The notes under the pieces were generated by a model. The model ran no database searches. It was not told where the DNA came from and was given only the letters and a program-made list of their open reading frames with translations. A stretch of 64,000 nucleotides of DNA from Sporisorium sorghi (lineage: Eukaryota; Basidiomycota; Ustilaginomycetes; Ustilaginales; Ustilaginaceae), in contig JALCCG010000002.1 of assembly GCA_023212695.1 (NCBI GenBank), forward strand, positions 310,001 to 374,000, in the 5' to 3' direction. The translations under genes were made by a program, and so were the position numbers. Each line of letters starts with the position of its first letter. Within the stretch, counting starts at the first letter, position 1. This document shows, piece after piece, positions 46,227-55,578 of the stretch.

Positions 46227-47984
46227 TTAAAAAGTCTCCACGGCCCAGTTGACAGCCCGGTTCACGGTTCTCTGCACGCTTGTTACCATACCGGTAAATC
46301 CAGTCGGCTTATTGGTAAACAGCAGCTTCTGATCCCTGTCCGAAGACTTCGACAGGATCCTGACGTCTTCAAAAATGGCATCGTAGATGTCATCCTTCTC
46401 ATTCTGCTCATGAAATTGCGATTCGAACGCTACGCCACCGGCACCAATCGAAGCATGCACTGGCTGCTGGTCCAGAATCAGCTGCTGATCAACGCTCAAG
46501 GACAGTGAATTGCCATCCACCGAGATCTCCAGCACCCGGCTTCCGCCGATGTTCACAGGATAATCGTTCTCGTCATCACGGGCGCCGGACTGCGTTTGTT
46601 CCTTCGTATACACCGACGCCTTGTCGAACTGCAGATCCTCTTCCCCCCATCCTACCTTCGGCAAGGAGTACGTGAACAGTGTCTCAGGAGGCTGCCCCGC
46701 AATCTTCTGTTCCACCGCCACGTTATTATTCTCCAGCAGAAGGCGCAGATAAGAACCCTTCATCCGGTCGTAACGAACATAGACGGATTGGCGTCCCACC
46801 ACATTACCGAGCGCTTTTGCCGAGACGGTAACGTCAGACGCTTCACTTCCCTTCAAATATACGCCACCTGCCTGGGAGGGCGGAGACGTAACCACCATGC
46901 GGTTATCCTGGAATTCGGCCGCTCCGCCAAGCAGCTCCCACTTGTCGGCCTGCCGCTTGTCCCCCCGAACAAACTGCATGGGCTGCCCTTGATCCTTGCG
47001 CAGCTTCATGACAAGGTGATTGGTGGACCAGTAAGGCGCAGGCTGAACCCGAGTCAGATTATAAAGATCGCTGTCCTTCGTGTTAAAGGCGTTGCCCTCC
47101 CGGTTGAAATTCATGCCGAACAGCTGTTGAATCTGATCCGTATTCGCGTTCGCAACAAGCTGATTCATCCCGCTGCCAAGCGCATTGGCGTGCATAATCA
47201 TGTAAGTGCCGGGAACATAGCCGAGCGCCTCCGTGTAGACCTTATTCATCACCTCATAATCTGCACGGACCCGTTCTTCCATCTCTACGCGATTCTCCAG
47301 CGGAATCATATTCTCATCGCGGATGAAATCCATCAGATAGTGGTTGTAATACTCCACGCTGGCTTTGCTGGTCAGCTCGCTCTCGTCTTTAACACCGATA
47401 TAGCGGCCTTCCTTGTCAAAAATATTAATATACGTCAGTCGGTTGCCGTTGGTCCCCAGCTCCCAAAAACCCGTGCGGGTCATCTTCAGCATATCCTTCG
47501 GCTGCAGAAACTTCCGTTCGCTGTTGCCCATTTTGTTCGCGTAAGACAAAAAGGTTGCCTTATAATTGTATTTCTCCAGCAGCGGCTGCGCGAACAGGGC
47601 AGAATCGTTCCGCCCGTCTTCAAAGGACAGGTACAGCGCTTTATCCGGCAGCTTCTTGCCTTCGGCGTAATAATCGATAATATCCTGCTGCGATATCGTG
47701 ACGTAGCCCTGGTCATGCAAAGCCTTCAGCTGGGCATCCAGCTGGCTTTTGGACACCAGCTTGGACGTTCCGGTACGACCAACTCCAAAATAGGACAAAG
47801 CGATAAAACCCTGTTCCTGACGCCAGGCCGATTTATCCGGCTCCTTATAGGCTCTGAAATCGAAAATCGCGTTCGCCAGCATAATCGCAACTACGCCCAA
47901 AATCAGAATCTGTGCCGTAACCTTTATGATTTTCCCGCGATTCTTTCGCCGAACATTAAGGGCAGTATTTTGTTTCTTCCCCAT
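46227..47984 (-). CDS. membrane-anchored NodB-like deacetylase homologue, degenerate
   Basis: 585 residues. Basic N-terminus, one membrane segment (about 22-45), then a polysaccharide-deacetylase-like barrel (FIALSYFGVGR..., ALYLSFEDGRNDSALFAQPLLEKYNYKATFLSY, FWELGTNGNRL) in which the metal His-x3-His motif is missing and SFEDG replaces TFDDG; then a beta-rich C-terminal part (about 370-570) that may bind carbohydrate. It may be a non-catalytic glycan-binding partner. 31 bases from the PilZ synthase gene on the same strand. Confidence 0.72.
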   Translation of the reverse strand: MGKKQNTALNVRRKNRGKIIKVTAQILILGVVAIMLANAIFDFRAYKEPDKSAWRQEQGFIALSYFGVGRTGTSKLVSKSQLDAQLKALHDQGYVTISQQDIIDYYAEGKKLPDKALYLSFEDGRNDSALFAQPLLEKYNYKATFLSYANKMGNSERKFLQPKDMLKMTRTGFWELGTNGNRLTYINIFDKEGRYIGVKDESELTSKASVEYYNHYLMDFIRDENMIPLENRVEMEERVRADYEVMNKVYTEALGYVPGTYMIMHANALGSGMNQLVANANTDQIQQLFGMNFNREGNAFNTKDSDLYNLTRVQPAPYWSTNHLVMKLRKDQGQPMQFVRGDKRQADKWELLGGAAEFQDNRMVVTSPPSQAGGVYLKGSEASDVTVSAKALGNVVGRQSVYVRYDRMKGSYLRLLLENNNVAVEQKIAGQPPETLFTYSLPKVGWGEEDLQFDKASVYTKEQTQSGARDDENDYPVNIGGSRVLEISVDGNSLSLSVDQQLILDQQPVHASIGAGGVAFESQFHEQNEKDDIYDAIFEDVRILSKSSDRDQKLLFTNKPTGFTGMVTSVQRTVNRAVNWAVETF

Positions 47985-48015
47985 TTGTCATCCTCACTTC
48001 AACCGCTTTGACACA

Positions 48016-49884
48016 TCAGAACGGTAATCCGAATTTTTTGCCTTTGCGCTTGCGGGCTTCCTTCTTCAGTCTGGCTTCAATATCCTGCGGCGTTTCCCTG
48101 GTCCCCCAGGTCGATTTCCAGAAGGTAAACCAGGCCACCGGCATTTGCCATAACAGCACAAATTCATAGAACAGACAGAACACGAAGCCGAACACCCAGA
48201 GCCTGCTCTTGCGAAACAGTAAATGGGCAAGGCTCATAAGTAGCGCCATCAGCAGCAAGCCCATCAGGAAGGTTCCCGGAAAAATGCCGTGAACGATTGG
48301 CACATACATCAGATTGTAGGCAACCACAACAGGCGCCGCGATCGGCACAATCAGCCCGATATAGAAGAACAGCGCCATGAACGGCTCTTTCCGCCATATA
48401 AAACTGCCAGCCCGCAGAGACTCGCGCAGCCAGGAGCGCTTCCAGCGCATCTGCTGCTTCAGGAATACCTTCATCTGTGAAGGAACGATGGTTGAGCATA
48501 TGGCCGAATCCTGATAGCCGGTACGGTGTGTTTTTAGAATAAAATTGGTCATGCTCCGGTCATCACCGAAGGTTGCGGGTCTGCCGAGGAACTTCTGGTT
48601 CAGCCATGCATCCGCATGCTGGACAATCAGCTCTTTTCGGTAACAGGACAACGGACCCGACAAACAGGTTACGCTGTCAAACCATGATTCTGCCGCTTTC
48701 ATAATCCGAAACGCAATATAATATCTGACCGTCTGAAGCTTCGTCATATTATTGGTATATTTATTCTCGACGTCTGTCCGTCCGGCCACACCGCCCATTT
48801 TCGGGTCCTGGAAGGGTTGAACGAGATGGCGTATGGCCGTCGGGTCCAGAAAACTGTCGGAATCCACAAAAACAACCAGATCATGCTTCGCCATCTCCAC
48901 ACCTTTGACCAGTGCGGCCCGCTTGCCTGCATTCTCCGGCAGCACCGTATAGGTCAGACGTTCCCGGGTAGCGTAACGCTCCGCCTCGGAATGAATCAGT
49001 TCGATCATATCCTGGATCTGCTGCACCGATTGGTCCGTCGAACGGTCATCCACCACGATAACCTCCAGCTTCTCAACAGGATAGTCCTGATTGATACAGC
49101 TGAGAATCGTGCGTTTGATCCAGTCGGCTTCATTAAAGCAGGGAATGATAATCGACACGCCAGGTGTATACCCGGGATTGATCGGCACATCGCGGTATAA
49201 GGCTCCGAATAGGTAACGAGTCAAGAGAAACAGTGCTGCAATAATGCTGTATAAATACAGCACCATATTGTATTTAAAATAGATGATACTCTCGGCGCGC
49301 ATAAGCATAATGAAGAGCACCGACACGAACAGAAGCGCGCTGGCGGAGTAGACGGAATATCCCCACCGTTTTCGCTGAAAATAATCGGTTAGCGGCTTCT
49401 CGAATTCAATGGCAAGCATCAACTCGTCGCCGGATTCCGTTTTGTTTACAAACTGGCGAACAATGCTTGCATCAATCCGCACAGCCGATTCGAAGCCCTC
49501 GGGCATCGCACCCGGAGGAATTCGGAATCGGGCCTTCACCATGTCGCCAACTTCAAGGCTCGATGCGTCCGGCACCCTAAGCAGCAGGCCTGTACCCGAA
49601 ATATCGGCCGCCTGCCCCTTGGTTCCAGAGCTTTTCTTTTTCCCCTTAGGAACAAGCAGCACCTCGAAATCTGCCACATAACGCAAACTGAGCATCCGAA
49701 GTTTATTCAAATATTCGGTATTGGACAGATCGTCTCCAGGTTGCAGCGCTCGATTCCCCCTCCGGTCCGCATTCATGCGAATTTGCTCCGGATCAGGCAC
49801 ATACGAAAGAGTCCTTCTGTCCGTACGCGGTAACGTAAGTACTTCCTTGGTACTCTTTTGTTGCTTACTTTTTTTTATCCCCAT
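48016..49884 (-). CDS. PilZ-GT2 polysaccharide synthase
   Basis: 622 residues. A PilZ domain at about 55-165 carries DISGTG (Asp94, Ser96, Gly99), half of the cyclic di-GMP motif; candidate Arg pairs are R20-x3-R24 or R63/R68. Membrane segments at about 178-230. The family 2 transferase has VSIIIPCFNEADW, VVDDRSTD, DSD (341-343), GDD (440-442) and QQMRW (477-481), the marks of processive synthases. C-terminal membrane segments follow. It probably polymerises and exports a sugar chain when cyclic di-GMP is high. PilZ at the N-terminus is unlike BcsA, where it is C-terminal. 20 bases after the dehydrogenase gene. Confidence 0.88.
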   Translation of the reverse strand: MGIKKSKQQKSTKEVLTLPRTDRRTLSYVPDPEQIRMNADRRGNRALQPGDDLSNTEYLNKLRMLSLRYVADFEVLLVPKGKKKSSGTKGQAADISGTGLLLRVPDASSLEVGDMVKARFRIPPGAMPEGFESAVRIDASIVRQFVNKTESGDELMLAIEFEKPLTDYFQRKRWGYSVYSASALLFVSVLFIMLMRAESIIYFKYNMVLYLYSIIAALFLLTRYLFGALYRDVPINPGYTPGVSIIIPCFNEADWIKRTILSCINQDYPVEKLEVIVVDDRSTDQSVQQIQDMIELIHSEAERYATRERLTYTVLPENAGKRAALVKGVEMAKHDLVVFVDSDSFLDPTAIRHLVQPFQDPKMGGVAGRTDVENKYTNNMTKLQTVRYYIAFRIMKAAESWFDSVTCLSGPLSCYRKELIVQHADAWLNQKFLGRPATFGDDRSMTNFILKTHRTGYQDSAICSTIVPSQMKVFLKQQMRWKRSWLRESLRAGSFIWRKEPFMALFFYIGLIVPIAAPVVVAYNLMYVPIVHGIFPGTFLMGLLLMALLMSLAHLLFRKSRLWVFGFVFCLFYEFVLLWQMPVAWFTFWKSTWGTRETPQDIEARLKKEARKRKGKKFGLPF

Positions 49885-49904
49885 TGCGTTCTCCCATCGT
49901 TATC

Positions 49905-51218
49905 TCACAAACTCCAATAATGAAAACCGTTGGCTTCACATTCGGCCTTTGGATAAACTCCCTTCACATCAATCAAGAGTTTCTCCTTCTCCGTGCTGAA
50001 CATCCCGTTAAAATCGGAAATCGCAAGCTGCTTGAATTCATGGTGAGCGACCGCTACGATTGCAATTTGGATTCCTTTTAACTCACGCATATCCGACAGC
50101 TCGATACCATATTCTTCATATGCCTGCTTCGAATCCACGTATGGATCCGTCACCATCGGCTGTATCCCGTAATCCTGCAGTTCGCGGATAATATCGATGA
50201 CCTTGGAATTGCGGATATCCTGGCAATCCTCCTTAAAGGCAAGACCCATCACCGCAACCTTCGCTTGCACCAGATCAAGACCTTGGCGAACTGCAAGTTT
50301 AATGACATTCTGGGCGATGTATTTTCCCATCCCGTCATTGATATGCCTTCCGGCCAGAATGATCTTGGAATGATATCCGGTATCCTCGGCCTTGTATGTA
50401 AGATAATACGGATCGATTCCGATGCAATGTCCACCGACGAGACCTGGCCGGAACGGCAGGAAATTCCACTTCGTTTCCGCTGCCCGGAGGACGGCATTCG
50501 TATCGATATCCATCTGGTTGAACAGCATCGACAGCTCGTTCATAAACGCGATATTGATATCGCGCTGAGCGTTCTCAATGACTTTGGCTGCTTCGGCCAC
50601 TTTGATGCTTTCTGCCCGGTGGACGCCGGCTTCGATAATCAGCTCATATAGCCTGGCGACCGCCTCCAGCGCCTCCGGATCGCTGCCGGACACGATTTTC
50701 ACAATCGTTTCAAGCCGGTGCACCCGATCTCCCGGGTTAATTCGTTCCGGGGAATATCCCACCTTGAAATCCACGCCAAAGCGCAGACCTGACTCCGCTT
50801 CGAGGATTGGAATGCAAATTTCCTCCGTAACGCCCGGATAAACTGTCGATTCATAGACAACTACAGCCCCACGCGATAAGGCACGACCCACCATCCTGCT
50901 GGCACTGCGCACGTATTTCAAATCCGGCACATTCCCGCTTTTTACGGGGGTCGGAACGGCTACAATAAAACAACCAGCCTCCCTCAGCTTGTCCGGATCT
51001 GAAGTGAATACCGCCCTGCAGTCCCTAAGAGATGCATCTCCGATCTCACCGGTGGCGTCCATTCCGCTGCTGTACTGCTTCACCTTGTCTTCACTCAGAT
51101 CAAAACCGATAACGTCCAGTTTCTTCGAAAATGCAACCGCCAGCGGAAGACCTACATATCCAAGACCCACCACCGCCAATTTGTCCAAGCGGTCTACCAT
51201 GTTCTCATACAACCCCAT
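49905..51218 (-). CDS. nucleotide-sugar dehydrogenase, TviB/WbpO type
   Basis: 437 residues. NAD-binding VVGLGYVGLPLAVAF, ESTVYPGVTEEICIPIL, and the catalytic Cys in RPGLVGGHCIGIDPYYLTYKAE; YHSKIILAGRHINDGM follows. These match the UDP-N-acetyl-galactosamine/glucosamine 6-dehydrogenases (TviB/WbpO) rather than UDP-glucose dehydrogenase. Product: a UDP-N-acetyl-hexosaminuronate for the polymer. It starts one base after the deacetylase gene stop, so coupled translation is likely. The substrate is inference from motif type. Confidence 0.88.
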   Translation of the reverse strand: MGLYENMVDRLDKLAVVGLGYVGLPLAVAFSKKLDVIGFDLSEDKVKQYSSGMDATGEIGDASLRDCRAVFTSDPDKLREAGCFIVAVPTPVKSGNVPDLKYVRSASRMVGRALSRGAVVVYESTVYPGVTEEICIPILEAESGLRFGVDFKVGYSPERINPGDRVHRLETIVKIVSGSDPEALEAVARLYELIIEAGVHRAESIKVAEAAKVIENAQRDINIAFMNELSMLFNQMDIDTNAVLRAAETKWNFLPFRPGLVGGHCIGIDPYYLTYKAEDTGYHSKIILAGRHINDGMGKYIAQNVIKLAVRQGLDLVQAKVAVMGLAFKEDCQDIRNSKVIDIIRELQDYGIQPMVTDPYVDSKQAYEEYGIELSDMRELKGIQIAIVAVAHHEFKQLAISDFNGMFSTEKEKLLIDVKGVYPKAECEANGFHYWSL

Positions 51219-51219
51219 A

Positions 51220-52701
51220 TTATTCCATCTCCGTTGCGGCCTTGTTTTGCTGCATCATGTCCGCCATTTTAACAAACGTGTATCCCTTGCCTTGCAGGCC
51301 TTCCAGCACGCTTGGCAGAGCTTCTATCGTGTGAATATCATCCAGCATGTGCAGCAAGATGACGCTGCCTCGTTCCGTTTTGGTCATAACTCCGTTCACG
51401 ATATCTTTCGCACTGTTTGAAATGTCCCAATCCAGCGTTGTCACATCATACATGGCAATCACCGGATAACCGACAGCGGCCAGCGCTTTCGCCCGCTCAT
51501 CATCTACCACGCCGGTTGGCGGACGGAACAGCATAACGGGCTGTTGTTGAATGGCTTCCGTAATGACCTGATGAGCCTTGACCACATCTTCCTGCAGCTC
51601 TTGTGGTGTTAACGAAGTAACAACAGGATGACTATAGGAATGGTTGGCCACATCATGGCCGCCTTCTACCATCGCCCGTGCCAGGTTCGGGTTGCTCTCC
51701 ACTCCTTTTGCCCGCAGGAAGAAGGTGGCCTTTACATCATGCTCTGCCAAAATATCGAGAATGCGGGTCACCGTTTTGTCGCTTCCGAAATCGTCAAACG
51801 TCAAGGCTACCTCTTTTTTGTTCGTATCCACTTTGTAGACGAGTTCATACTTCGCCTGTTGATAATCCGGATTGATTCGGGCTGCGTCGTATCCCGGAAT
51901 CTGTTCAAGCGGTTTGCGCTCTCCGCCATTCTCAACAAGCTCGTTCAACGTAACAAGCTGATACCCGATATCATCTGCAGCCTGGGCTATATATTGAATA
52001 GATGAGATCACTTCCGGATTGACGTCGGTATTCATCGAGATAATACCGCCTCTGGAAATGAATTTGGCTACATACTCTCCGATCTCTTCCGCACTCTGCA
52101 TATTACGGTCCTTGGGGTTGATGTTGTAACTCACAACCGCCTTCATGCCGAGATGCGCAGCCGCCAGGGGTACATCGGCAGGGTAATCGCCGGAGCGTGT
52201 CCGAACATAGCGGGGCTCGGCTCCGGTTTCCCGCTTGATAACGTCGTTCGCCAATTTGATTTCCTTATAGATCTGGTCATAATCAAGCTTGTTCATATCC
52301 AGCTGGTTCAGTGTATTGTTCTCGATTTCGTGACCTCTGGCCAAGATGGCGCTGGCAATATCCGGTTCCTCCGCCACTCTCATGCCCGGCAGGAAGAAAG
52401 TTGCCTTGATCCCCCACGCATCCAGTTCATCAATCAGAGCCGTCATGGTCGCTTTATCGCCCATGCCATTGAAAGTAAGTGCCAATTCTTTTTTGGCTGT
52501 GTATACATACGGGATCTCCCTGCTCTTCTCCCCGGCATACCGCTCTACCTTCGGCGCGGGCGCCATCGGACCGGTTCCTTCATTAGAGGCTGGTTTACCG
52601 CCAAATAGACCACAGCCTCCCAATAATATCAGGATCATGAATAGTGCAGTCATTCTCGAAAGTATGTATGGAACTCGGAATTTAATAGAAACTCTTTTCA
52701 T
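51220..52701 (-). CDS. lipoprotein with two NodB deacetylase domains, one dead
   Basis: 493 residues. Signal peptide with lipobox LLGGC (Cys30). First NodB domain (about 65-255) has lost its residues: TFNGMG for TFDDG and NNTLNQL for the metal His motif. Second domain (about 290-485) is intact: LTFDDFGSDK, ANHSYSHP, LFRPPTG, LDWD and ILLHMLDD. It probably removes acetyl groups from the exopolysaccharide on the outer face of the membrane. First gene of the second unit; AGAAGGAG before the ATG at 52701 decides the start. Confidence 0.88.
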   Translation of the reverse strand: MKRVSIKFRVPYILSRMTALFMILILLGGCGLFGGKPASNEGTGPMAPAPKVERYAGEKSREIPYVYTAKKELALTFNGMGDKATMTALIDELDAWGIKATFFLPGMRVAEEPDIASAILARGHEIENNTLNQLDMNKLDYDQIYKEIKLANDVIKRETGAEPRYVRTRSGDYPADVPLAAAHLGMKAVVSYNINPKDRNMQSAEEIGEYVAKFISRGGIISMNTDVNPEVISSIQYIAQAADDIGYQLVTLNELVENGGERKPLEQIPGYDAARINPDYQQAKYELVYKVDTNKKEVALTFDDFGSDKTVTRILDILAEHDVKATFFLRAKGVESNPNLARAMVEGGHDVANHSYSHPVVTSLTPQELQEDVVKAHQVITEAIQQQPVMLFRPPTGVVDDERAKALAAVGYPVIAMYDVTTLDWDISNSAKDIVNGVMTKTERGSVILLHMLDDIHTIEALPSVLEGLQGKGYTFVKMADMMQQNKAATEME

Positions 52702-52987
52702 CTGGTTACTCCTTCTATATTTCAAACCGGGACTTTTGTCATGCAGTCATCCTGAACAAACCAATAGAATATAACACCATCCGTCCATAATTACTACAGC
52801 TGTTTTAAAGAATTCATGGATTTTTTTCTTTTTTTAGATGGCTGTAACCAAATTGAGGGGTATATGGTTCATTATACCTATTCACTCGATCCATCCACTG
52901 CTTTTGAATCATCTTTCATCCTCCTAGACTTGATGATTCATTATAAAATTCAATTCTATACAATTTCTAAACAATTCAAAAAACGCA
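52702..52987. other. AT-rich intergenic region before the second exopolysaccharide unit
   Basis: The gap between the deacetylase start and the terminator of the first unit. AT-rich, with TATAAT-like words on both strands (for example minus strand near 52940) but no convincing -35 pair. It must hold the promoter of the second unit. No gene seen. Confidence 0.5.
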
Positions 52988-53030
52988 TAAAAAATACCCC
53001 CGAAGATCTCTGAAGACCTTCCGGGGGTAC
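52988..53030 (-). terminator. terminator between the two exopolysaccharide units
   Basis: ACCCCCGGAAGGTCTTC pairs with GATCTTCGGGGGT on the minus strand, followed by ATTTTTT. It ends the unit that starts at 61329. Confidence 0.92.
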
Positions 53031-53106
53031 GCTGAAAGTTGAATGAGTGAATGATATGAAGCTGCTTGCACATTAACCCGGAATACGGACCGGGCTTACT
53101 ACAAAA

Positions 53107-54033
53107 TCACCGTTTTTCCTCGACCATCACCGTCCGTTTGTGAACCCAAGCCTGGTAATGATGGACAGCCAGGCCTGCAAAGGAGGAATGGACGCTGCCA
53201 AGCTTGGCGGCGCTCAGGGCTTCATCCTCCATTTCCTGCTCGCTCTTGGTGAAGAAGGTCAAATGCTCCCCTTCTTCCGTATCCCCAAGCTCCATGCCGA
53301 TCCAGACGGACTTGCCGAGTTCGTCCGCCTGCTTCAGCTCTTCCTTGGACAATTCATACATTTGCTCCCCGCTGTCCCGGTATGCCATAACGGCAATTGC
53401 ATCCGTATTCTGAATCATCCAGCGGCTGAACGAATCCGAATTCTCGCCTTTCGGTCCAGGTATGGAATCAAGCCAGAACGGAACGGCGGCACTGAGCGGG
53501 AGGTTCTGACGCTCCGCCTCCTGCACCCACACTTTCATGTTCGCGCTCCATTCTTCCACGACCTGCACCTGTTCCCGGTCCCATCTCCTTAGCACATAGG
53601 GCTCGACATCGAACTGCACACCCTCAAATTTCTCCTCAGGTGCAGAAGCCTGATTGTACTCGTCCAGCCAGGTTAACAGCTCCATCCCTTGACCCTGGCC
53701 TTCCCCATAAGCCCAATCCGGCTGCCCGCCCAAAGCATGTACGCTGATGCCCTTCTGATGGGCAGCCGCCACAAAGCGGCGATATTCCTCTTCCGTAACC
53801 TCTTTTTGGATTTGCAAAAAAATCGTTGTAATTCCTTCCCTCCCGCTAAAGGCTACAATCTCCTCCGTTTCACTCCGGATCAGACTTGCATCCCACAGCC
53901 AAGTGGCTTTGTTCTGATTCACCTTGCCTGACGGAAGAAGAAAAAGGATCAGCAGCAAAAGGCAGATGCCGGCAACCAGGATGATCAACTTCGCTTTTGC
54001 GTTTATATACCTCAGTCTTCTCGTCCACTTCAT
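53107..54033 (-). CDS. membrane-anchored TIM-barrel hydrolase-like protein
   Basis: 308 residues: a membrane anchor (about 15-35), then a barrel-like domain with ATWLWDASLI, GITTIFLQIQ, GISVHALGG, FEGVQFDVEPYVLRRWD (a likely acidic active-site strand), LSAAVPFWLDS, TDAIAVMAYRDS, KSVWIGMELGD. The layout resembles glycoside hydrolases of the GH18 or endo-galactosaminidase superfamilies, but I cannot name the family. Its ATG overlaps the stop of the dehydrogenase gene by one base (TGATG). Last gene of the first unit. Confidence 0.72.
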   Translation of the reverse strand: MKWTRRLRYINAKAKLIILVAGICLLLLILFLLPSGKVNQNKATWLWDASLIRSETEEIVAFSGREGITTIFLQIQKEVTEEEYRRFVAAAHQKGISVHALGGQPDWAYGEGQGQGMELLTWLDEYNQASAPEEKFEGVQFDVEPYVLRRWDREQVQVVEEWSANMKVWVQEAERQNLPLSAAVPFWLDSIPGPKGENSDSFSRWMIQNTDAIAVMAYRDSGEQMYELSKEELKQADELGKSVWIGMELGDTEEGEHLTFFTKSEQEMEDEALSAAKLGSVHSSFAGLAVHHYQAWVHKRTVMVEEKR

Positions 54034-55394
54034 CAGATCAAGACGGCCTCATCCGGCTCGGCAACATGCTGAACGGAATGGCCAATCTTGTAGATATGAG
54101 GCTCGGCATACGCCTTAAATGCATTTCTCGTATCCAGGATCGGCACGCCCGCGGAAGCGATGGAATGGTAATCGAGATTACTATGATTCGTGATCAGCAC
54201 AATGCAATCGTAACGACTGAATTTGGTGAGGTCATACTCCACGCTGCGGATCGTTGTGCCATGCTTGTCCACAAAGCTGTTGGCGTACGGATCGTAATAT
54301 TCCACATAGGCGCCGTTCTCCTTAAACTGCTCATATACTTCAAGTCCCGGCGATTCGCGCAAATCGCTGATGTCCGGTTTGTACGCCATGCCAAGCAGCA
54401 GGATGTTGGAGCGCTTAATCGATTTGGCATACTCATTCAGAATCGTAGCCGTCTTGTTGATCACATAGTATGGCATATTGTCATTTGTGGATTGCGCCAG
54501 CTCGATGAATTTGCTGTAGAAACGGAAACCCTTGGCCTTCCAGGATAAGTACATAGGGTCCAGCGGAATGCAGTGACCGCCGATGCCCGGTCCCGGATAG
54601 AACGGCATGAATCCGAAAGGCTTGGTTGCTGCCGCATTAATTACTTCCCAGATATCAATGCCCATGCGATCACACATCATGGCCATCTCGTTCACGAAGG
54701 CAATGTTCACGCTGCGGAACGTATTCTCTAGCAGCTTGGACATTTCCGCAACCTTGGGGTTGCTGACAGGCACAACCGTCTCCACGTACTGCTTGTACAA
54801 CGCCTCGCCCAGTTTAAGGCAAGCATCCGTTGTTCCGCCGATCACCTTCGGCGTATTGCGTGTATTAAACCGGCTGTTGGATGGATCTACCCGTTCCGGC
54901 GAGAAGCACAGGTAGAAGTCCTGACCAACCTTATATCCGAGCTTTTCGATCTGCTGCTGGATCAGCTCCTCGGTTGTTCCCGGATAAGTGGTGCTCTCCA
55001 GAGTAATCAACAGATTGGGTTTCATGAAGCGTTTGAGCTGATCGACTACCATTGTAATGTAGGATGTATCCGGGTCCTGGTTCTCGCTGAGCGGCGTCGG
55101 CACACAGATGCTAACCGCATCAATGACCGTAATCATGCTGTAATCCGTTGTTGGTTTAAAGCGTCCGGTCTCCATGCAGGCTGCAAGCTCTTCGGACGAG
55201 ATGTCCGTGATATAGGATTCTCCGCGATAGATTCGATCAATCTTGTCTGAATCGAGATCGATTCCAATCACCGTAAATCCCTGTCTTACCATTTCTACGG
55301 CGAGCGGTAATCCTACATAGCCCAGCCCCACAACACCCAAAACAGCTTTCTTATTTTCAATGGCACTCAATAAAGTTTCGTATTCCTCATTCAC
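54033..55394 (-). CDS. nucleotide-sugar dehydrogenase, WbpA type
   Basis: 453 residues. VVGLGYVGLPLAVEM (NAD), ESTTYPGTTEELI, and the catalytic Cys in PGPGIGGHCIPLDPMYLSWKAKG, the wording seen in WbpA-type UDP-N-acetylglucosamine 6-dehydrogenases. It is clearly different from the dehydrogenase at 49905 (GGHCIGIDPYYL), so the locus probably makes two uronate donors or one at two control points. Start is GTG at 55394 with GGAGG 10 bases before. Overlaps the next gene by one base. Confidence 0.88.
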   Translation of the reverse strand: MNEEYETLLSAIENKKAVLGVVGLGYVGLPLAVEMVRQGFTVIGIDLDSDKIDRIYRGESYITDISSEELAACMETGRFKPTTDYSMITVIDAVSICVPTPLSENQDPDTSYITMVVDQLKRFMKPNLLITLESTTYPGTTEELIQQQIEKLGYKVGQDFYLCFSPERVDPSNSRFNTRNTPKVIGGTTDACLKLGEALYKQYVETVVPVSNPKVAEMSKLLENTFRSVNIAFVNEMAMMCDRMGIDIWEVINAAATKPFGFMPFYPGPGIGGHCIPLDPMYLSWKAKGFRFYSKFIELAQSTNDNMPYYVINKTATILNEYAKSIKRSNILLLGMAYKPDISDLRESPGLEVYEQFKENGAYVEYYDPYANSFVDKHGTTIRSVEYDLTKFSRYDCIVLITNHSNLDYHSIASAGVPILDTRNAFKAYAEPHIYKIGHSVQHVAEPDEAVLI

Positions 55395-55578
55395 AAGTAT
55401 TCAACCTCCATCGGATGTATAGTCTGTTAGTCTATCGTCTCACTTTTTGGCTAAAGGATAGACCTCGTTTTGTTGAACTCTCTCCTTGCGATTAAAGAAC
55501 TTCTCAGCTCAACTAATCACGTATCCATTCTTCATTCAAACATTCCTCATCAAGCTAAAGACGTTAATATCCATGTGT

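Noticed and set aside
46596..48011. 471-codon plus-strand frame
   Set aside because: Fully antisense to the deacetylase-like gene; Arg/His/Leu-rich product typical of a shadow frame.
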